DNA of 64,000 bases from positions 8,671,721 to 8,735,720 of the forward strand of contig NW_025062479.1 in NCBI RefSeq assembly GCF_000002995.4. The letters are read 5' to 3'. The position numbers were made by a program, and so were the translations under genes. The DNA comes from Brugia malayi (lineage: Eukaryota > Nematoda > Chromadorea > Rhabditida > Onchocercidae). A model generated the notes under the pieces. It was not told the DNA's origin, did no database searches, and saw only the letters and a list, made by a program, of their open reading frames with translations. Below are positions 50,861-64,000 of this stretch, one piece after another (positions within the stretch are counted from its first letter, which is position 1; each line of letters starts with the position of its first letter).

Positions 50861-50918
50861 TAATAGATGAAGACAAGTAGATAAGTAGAAATACAATGTT
50901 CCACATTCCAATTTGCAT
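50861..50918 (-). CDS. syg-2: Candidate signal-peptide first exon of syg-2
   Basis: On the minus strand ATG at 50918 opens MQIGMWNIVFLLIYLSSSI, a good signal peptide (short polar start, a hydrophobic core, small residues). A GTATTT donor at 50860 ends the exon in phase 1, exactly what the first supported syg-2 exon (33988, acceptor GTAG) needs; the split codon would read AAA (Lys), giving SSSI-K-DAVFLTRP. CTGCAG lies about 20 bases upstream of the ATG and could serve as a splice-leader acceptor. The exon would sit about 0.9 kb downstream of the sad-1 stop, making syg-2 fill the space up to its neighbour. Other phase-1 donors exist in the same frame, and short exons elsewhere in the 17 kb could serve instead. 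Confidence 0.35.
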
Positions 50919-51824
50919 GGATTTATGACGATTACTGCAGAATGGTAAGCTTGAACAATGATTTGCGAATGGTTTGTGAGACTAGGATTAAGCGAACAAA
51001 CAGTAAAATGGTAAAAAAGTTGGACAAGAAAACTTGATTTGAATCCCGCCCTCTTATCCTTTTTTCATGCAGGAATACGGAATATTCCGTCAAATGTTCA
51101 ATTTGCTTTATCGTGTTTAGGCCAGATTTCCAAGTGTAGTACACCATTACTGACAGTGTTTATACTCATTCAGACACTGACTAGTCGATTTCTCGAAGAG
51201 CTTATGATTTCTATCTTTTGGCTATTTACCTTAATTTATCAATGAGTTATACTATCATTAATCTTAAATAAGAACAGAATGGTAAAATCACTTATCATGT
51301 TAATGTGAAATATATGTGAAAATATTAATCATGTTTCCTAGGGAATTAGGGCAAACAAAACAATTTTTCTTCTTTTAATTTAAGAAATAGCAGAAGACGA
51401 ATTTCAAACTAGACAACAGATTTGTAATTGAAATGAGGAAATGCTTCTACTTAGAAATAATTCATCCACTGATCAACGGTAATACCACAGAAACAGTTCT
51501 GACAACAATCATATAGTGTGCAAATAAGAATTTTGAAATGATCGCAATAAGTTACTACATAAATTATTACTAAAAATTATTCGAACAAACCATATCGATA
51601 ATCTGAGATGATTGTTTTCTTTCAAACATTCTCTTTTAGGATTTTTACAGGAAATCTCTTATTCCTAAACAACTTTAATAACAATTTATTCGCTAAAAAG
51701 GATCTATACTCATTAATTTCGTAATTCCATTAAGACAACGTTCATTTTCAAATGTATGCTGGTAACAAACATGTATTTGCATCAGCAAATGAGCATAGAA
51801 GAGAATAAAATAAACACATGCATA
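50919..51824. other. Interval between sad-1 stop and syg-2 candidate first exon
   Basis: It should hold the sad-1 3' UTR; an AATAAA-type hexamer on the minus strand near 51685-51690 would be a suitable poly(A) signal. If syg-2 starts at 50918, its promoter is also here. No other feature is seen. Confidence 0.4.
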
Positions 51825-62078
<10,254 letters not shown>

Positions 62079-64000
62079 GTCTATAATTAATTAATGAGGA
62101 ATGAGTAGTAATTTTTTTTAACTTTTTATAAATTAAACAGGAGATTCAAAAGTTTTATGAGAAGATTAGCAGAGAGTTATTGAGAAGTTACTTTAAAAAA
62201 AAAAACTAGGAAGTAAAACGCAACACGTAGTCAAAAATGTCTGACTAACAATGTACTGCTATTTTATTGCCCATAATTGGATAAAAATGCAAAAAAGATT
62301 AAAATAAATATCTTAGAAATATAAATTAGTGCAGATAGTAATGGAAAAGGGATAAGCATAAAAAGCCTTATTTAGGTTGACCTGTTTTATGCTAACCTAT
62401 TTTCATTTATCACTTCTCATAATAATTGCACAAAAACATAGTGTTGAATACGTTTCCAAGTTATAGGTATACTGTTTTCAAAATTTCAGGAAAATCTCAG
62501 AAACCTAAAGTAAGAATGTTCCAGAATAAAAACTGCTACTGATTGAAAATGAGAATGCTATGTATGAATAACAAAAGTTTACTAGTTAGGGGTTGACATA
62601 AATGGTATAAGGATAACAGCTATTTATGATGAGAAAAAAAAAGGAAAACTTGAAACCGAATAAAATAAAACATTAAGAATGTTATTTTAAGCCTAATTTA
62701 TCGTCCACTGAAGTTCATCTTCTCTTCAAAAGATTTCAATTAAATTTCAAAAAATTTTCCAAGTGACGATGTAAACTTTCTTCAAAAAAAAAATAAACAA
62801 ACAAAGCTGCTTAAAGGTTTACTACTAACATAGCATTTTATATAGTGCCATCATTTTTCATGCTTTAGCAGTGATGTAGAGAACTGTGGCTCAATAATCT
62901 CATATTTCTCGACAAGAATTCATCAATGTCCTCCTCGCCCAAAATTTTGCGCTTTCATTGCCTATGCACATCAACATCTCAGGAGCTTTGCTGGGTTCGT
63001 CAACTTTTTTAAAAAGATTTTACATTTTAAAACTTAAAACTTTAAAACCTCAAAGATTCTACATTTTAAAACTTAAGAAAAAGAAAAAACCTGTAATTGA
63101 TACTACATCTTATACGGCTTTTTCATGACCTAGGTAATTATTTCTTTCGTCCGAGATATTTTATGATCCCATTAGAGGACAACGACACTTATCCCTTATA
63201 AAATATCTGGAAGTTCATGACTCAATTTTTCACTTCAAACGTCAGGAAAATAAGGAAATTTCACGATGCTTATTAAGATTACAATAATAATTCCGAAAAT
63301 TTCACAAACTTTTGTTCTCAGTCTAACCTAAGAATTTTCACTCCATACTTTTGTGGTTTGAAATTGAAATCACTTCCTTTAAATTAATTTCAAATTAACT
63401 GTAGCCCATCGAACTATTCTTTGAATGGCGTTTAGTTACAGTTAAAGTGGTAGTAAAATTTCATCCTCTCTTAGGAATCAAGCTATTGAAACAGCTTCAA
63501 TCATGTCACACTATTTTTCGCCCTGCAACAATCAGCGTTCAATTTTCCAATTTATCGAAAAATGAATATTGAAGTATTTTCTCGTCTTTTCTTCCTTTCA
63601 TTATTATCCTATCTGGCCTATTTATAAATTCTTATAGTAAAATTTAAGTTCCTAATCCACCTATAAGAATTTGTGAAATCTTAAGACCTTTTGAAGGATG
63701 AAAATGCCTTAAAATAAAAGAAACAAGATGCTGGAATTCTAAAAATCTGCTGTGTAAAATTTATAAGATTGGAAAACGCTATTTTTATGCTGCTGCCCTC
63801 AGAATATTTCGATAATGAATAGCTGGACAGTTGTTTATACATGTATAAAACGGCAGGAAAAAAAAAAGAAAAGTGATGTAACTTCACTACAAAATGATCA
63901 GCTGGGAATTGATCATTTTAGGTTTACAAATAGAAATATCTTCTGTAAAACTTTCGTCTGAAAGAGAGAAGACGGCTAACTGTTCGTATTGCTGGAAAGA
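62079..64000. other. Upstream of sad-1; no supported gene
   Basis: AT-rich, without exons I can join. It may contain the sad-1 promoter and untranslated first exon. A short duplicated block (ACATTTTAAAACTTAA) occurs near 63024 and 63061. Confidence 0.4.

Overview
This is AT-rich nuclear DNA (about 30% GC by eye) from an animal with many short, phase-consistent GT-AG introns. The three genes that can be assembled exon by exon are all nematode-like: a FASTK/RAP-domain mitochondrial protein, a nephrin/SYG-2 type immunoglobulin cell-surface protein, and the presynaptic kinase SAD-1. The degenerate BEL/Pao retroelement and the composition suit a spirurid, probably filarial, nematode. I cannot fix the species.

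Layout, left to right. 1-1322: no supported gene. 1323-5043 (minus): nine-exon FASTK-domain gene, about 659 aa, with a degenerate copy of part of exon 1 inside intron 1. 5408-6433: a fold-back repeat with two arms of about 310 bp, upstream of that gene. 6434-22455: a 16 kb gene-poor stretch. It holds a dispersed repeat pair (9694 and 12273), a degenerate tandem array of about 180 bp period (12560-13930), the frameshifted remains of a minus-strand BEL/Pao retrotransposon (14980-16400), and a very large near-identical inverted duplication (17880-18784 against 21575-22455) around a 2.8 kb centre. An older inverted pair of retroelement-like coding scraps lies within that centre. The right arm stops 22 bp short of the syg-2 stop codon. 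22478-33988 (minus): 19 exons of syg-2 (seven Ig domains, FN3, TM, cytoplasmic tail). Its first (signal peptide) exon is not certain; a candidate lies at 50861-50918, which would give a 16.9 kb first intron. 33989-51824: no other gene seen. 51825-62078 (minus): sad-1, 22 exons in the long model (851 aa) plus an extra in-frame exon with its own stop that would give a short isoform. 62079-64000: upstream region, no gene seen.

All three genes are on the minus strand, but spacing is too wide for a typical nematode operon. SYG-2 and SAD-1 both act in synapse placement and assembly in C. elegans (established knowledge), and from memory both are X-linked there, so their adjacency is worth following. 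All gene models are mine from splice signals, reading phase and family resemblance; no search was run.
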